From Centropus unirufus (lineage: Eukaryota > Chordata > Aves > Cuculiformes > Centropidae), in assembly GCA_013397695.1 (NCBI GenBank), contig VYZI01000260.1, positions 121,532 to 185,531 on the forward strand: a stretch of DNA of 64,000 bases, written 5' to 3'. Positions 61,317 through 64,000 of this stretch are shown here, piece by piece. The notes under the pieces were generated by a model that was not told the DNA's origin, did no database searches, and saw only the letters and a program-made list of their open reading frames with translations. Made by a program: the position numbers and the translations under genes. Every line of letters begins with the position of its first letter. The first letter of the stretch is position 1.

Positions 61317-64000
61317 CTGTAGACTGACTTCTTTGGAAATATTTAAGATAAGGAACATTTCATTGTGAGCACCGACTAGGAAATTATTGCAAATTATTCA
61401 GCTAATAATGAAGTACAGGTAAGGATGGAGTTATTCAAATAAGTTTTCTTGCAACTTTTATCTCCAATATAATCATTGTGAGGGAAAAAATAATAAAATA
61501 TGTTGGCACAGATCACTAATATATACACAAGTGTCTGGACCTGCAAAACCTCTTCTACCTAAACATCCAGGAGGGGTGGAAAATACAAACAACAGCAATA
61601 CTAGTACTATTGTCAGTGACTACTAACAGAAAATGAACAGTAAAGAGGAAAAAAGGCAACCACTAACATTTAAAATGTTATATAGAGGGGACAATTACTT
61701 GAAAAATTAAAAAGGAAAAAATGTTCAAATTAGTGAGTCTATATATAGAAATATAAAAACTTGTAGGTCAAGTTGTACATAGCTCTTGTTGCAGATAAAG
61801 ACCTCTGCCTCTGAATTTCCACTATTGATACTTTCAACAATCAGCCTCCCAAAATGCCATCAATACCATGGGATCTGCACATGGATCAAAACTACCAGCA
61901 TGGCAGAGTAGCCATAGTTAAATGGACACAGCTAAAATGAGCTTTTTTTTTTTTTCATTCTGAGAAATAGGGATTAACGGGTGAGCAGCAAGACCCAGTT
62001 CTACCACCATGTCCAGTAGAAGAACTGGACTGTAGGCTGGTTTAAACAGTTTGCTTTTGTTTTTATGAAAGCCAATCTTGCATGTTGTAAGTAGAGCTGG
62101 TCCAAAAGTCCTGATGAGGATACAATTTCAGACTGTTTTTGCACTGAAGCATTAGCTTCTTATCTCTTTTATAGTTGTCTCCATTATTAATGGAATATCT
62201 TCAGTAGACCGCCTGTCTTCAGTCAAATACACATACCTCATGCCTGTGTAACCAGAATAGATATAAAGCTCATAGCCCATGAAAGGGAGGACACTTACAA
62301 GCTCTCCCTGCTTTGTATAATTGGTAGCAGCTATTGTGGGAGAAAAGTAAAAGGGAACATGAAGCTATAGAGAGGTCAGAACAAAGGTCATAACAGAATC
62401 AGCTGATTAAAACAAGTTTTCAATCACAAGATCCTTACTGAAGAATTATGTAGACTTGGATTACTATATGGCATTAATCTGTACAAGGAGAATTGTTTCA
62501 GAAAAATATGTGTATGTGTCAGCTTATTTCTTGGTTTTAATAAATTGTCTTCATGGTTTTATATTTGGAATATTTTAAAAGAAAATTTCCAATCTCCAAA
62601 TGTTTCCAGATGTTCTAATATCACTGAAGAAAGTGTAGAAAAAAACCTCAGACATGAAATATTTAATTCCATACCCATACACTTTTTGTTCCACTTATTT
62701 CAGTTTGTCTACCATCTTAAGAAACCGTGCTTTTATGTAGAACTATTGGTGTCACTTCAAACATTGCCTAAGGTTCCAAAAAAATCAATCTATAGAAATG
62801 GACTTCTTCATGTGAGAGTGTTCAGTCTCATCCTCTCCTGTGAATCAATTCAGATGTTTCCCCTAATTCTGAATTCTAGATTTGGAGCACACAGACTTAA
62901 AATTCCCCCGAACAACTAACTGAACCAAGAAGACATCCTTTCCTGCTCCGAATGTAAGTGGTCCTGTGGAGTGACTGAAGACAACGGCAGTACTGCTGGG
63001 AAAAATTTGTCACCAGGATTGGACCACTCCTATCTAAAGCAGCTGATCCGGCTGACTGCCATTTCCAGCCTGCATCTGACAAGCTCTTGAGAAAGAAAGC
63101 CAGCTGCCTGTGTCTTTCTGATCAGACAGCCGACTTCTGCTCATGTAGCCTCTCAGGTAAAGATGGAGATTTAAATATGTGAATATACTCTTCTGAAGTG
63201 TACTTTGCATTCATTTTACTGCTACAAGTGCAGACAATACATGCCACATAAATTATTCAATGCAGAGCTCTCTGACTGTCTTTACTACCAGCTCTCCCCA
63301 ACAGGCTTGTGTACTCTTCTCCAAAGGAAGGAAGCTACACACTGCTAATGAGGCTCGTCATCATCACTGCCTCGAGCCTCACCAATCCTTATTAACGGAG
63401 TCTTATGGCAGATTGGTACCTCAGCTCAGTCATGCATGGTGTCACTTTTTTATGCCACAGGGCCATAATAAAATTCCAAATCGGAAGATCTTTTAAGCAT
63501 ACTCCACAGCCTTTATTTAAATGTCTTCTAATACAAATTCCCTGTTCATAAAAGTGAAAGAATAACTGTTCTGGCAGCTGCCAGGCATCGTTTGGGAGGA
63601 TGAAGCACAGGTTTATCTGCATAACCACAAGTGTAGTATCTCTGGCTATGGCTTCATAACCCCAGTTTCAGCCCCTTCATCAGAATTAGGCCAATGGTTC
63701 CAAAACCTTCAAGTGTTTTATGGATATATGTCCATTAGGGTTCAGACTGAGTTTCCTGCTTGTGACCTAATTACATTTAGATTCATTGTGTTCTGTGAGC
63801 TGCCACTTGTGGTGATTTGTATCACCTGGTAAATCACAATACTGTCAGTGAAAAGAGCTGTAGATAGACAAGGATGCTAGCACCTGAGAAGCGCAAAGCT
63901 TCAGTCAAGCTCCTGATCCTTCAATCATCTATGGAACCTGAAGCCCTCAAGAGAATGCACAAGAGTACTGAAATTTATCACCATGTTCTCTTCCCTACCA
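61317..64000. other. AT-rich intergenic DNA, nothing recognised
   Basis: No repeat family, RNA gene or exon recognised. The longest frame, 62545-62919 plus (124 codons), has no domain or splice context I can defend. The stretch 62930-63160 is less AT-rich but carries no known motif. Confidence 0.5.

Noticed and set aside
62545..62919. A 124-codon plus-strand frame
   Set aside because: No recognisable motif, no splice signals in convincing positions, and ordinary low-complexity AT-rich content.
1..64000. tRNA, rRNA, CRISPR arrays or bacterial-type operons
   Set aside because: I saw no cloverleaf-type sequence, regularly spaced repeat array or clustered gene arrangement; repeat content and low gene density point to a vertebrate nuclear genome.

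Overview
The window looks like a piece of a bird nuclear chromosome: strongly AT-rich, non-coding, intergenic or deep-intronic DNA with no protein-coding gene I can defend. The organism call rests on the repeats. CR1 LINE fragments recur throughout, several ending in the avian-type 3' tail (attctatgatt and variants), and there are LTR and pol remnants of avian-style ERVL-class endogenous retroviruses. Non-avian reptiles also carry CR1, so 'bird' is a strong inference rather than a proof. I cannot name the species. One run of six Ns at 19582-19587 shows this is assembly sequence.

Layout. 1-2.6 kb: AT-rich DNA with nothing recognised. 2.6-4.0 kb: a CR1 mosaic in which a plus-strand 3' end is flanked on both sides by minus-strand CR1. 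9.4-9.7 kb: an old minus-strand CR1 scrap. 13.6-14.5 kb: a guanine-rich run of TAGGG-like units and, on the minus strand, an open frame behind a good splice-acceptor-like sequence. 15.9-16.05 kb: a possible ancient repeat tail. 16.9-18.1 kb: a probable minus-strand LTR. 18.7-18.9 kb: a CR1 3' end next to a purine tract. 28.8-29.3 kb: minus-strand CR1 reverse-transcriptase region. 29.3-41.8 kb: a long stretch with no recognised repeat. 41.8-42.9 kb: a broken ERVL-like pol relic (reverse transcriptase, then integrase). 44.2-45.9 kb: four CR1 pieces in alternating orientation. 48.15-49.3 kb: a long, ancient, collinear CR1 on the minus strand. 49.54-49.98 kb: a well-preserved LTR on the minus strand with U3 tandem repeats. 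52.0-52.1 kb: a CR1 tail. 55.8-56.2 kb: an LTR followed by a CR1 reverse-transcriptase scrap. 58.5-59.4 kb: head-to-head CR1 pieces. 60.7-61.3 kb: a clean minus-strand CR1 3' end. 61.3-64 kb: nothing recognised.

No genes act together here. Most open frames longer than 60 codons are chance frames in AT-rich DNA or decayed CR1/ERV coding sequence. I found no tRNA, rRNA, CRISPR array or operon. I did not find an undescribed biological system. The observations most worth a second look are the candidate minus-strand exon at 14.2-14.5 kb, the LTR at 49.5 kb with the unrecognised frames beside it, the nested or mosaic CR1 clusters, and the long ancient CR1 at 48-49 kb. All repeat calls were made by eye; boundaries are approximate unless stated.
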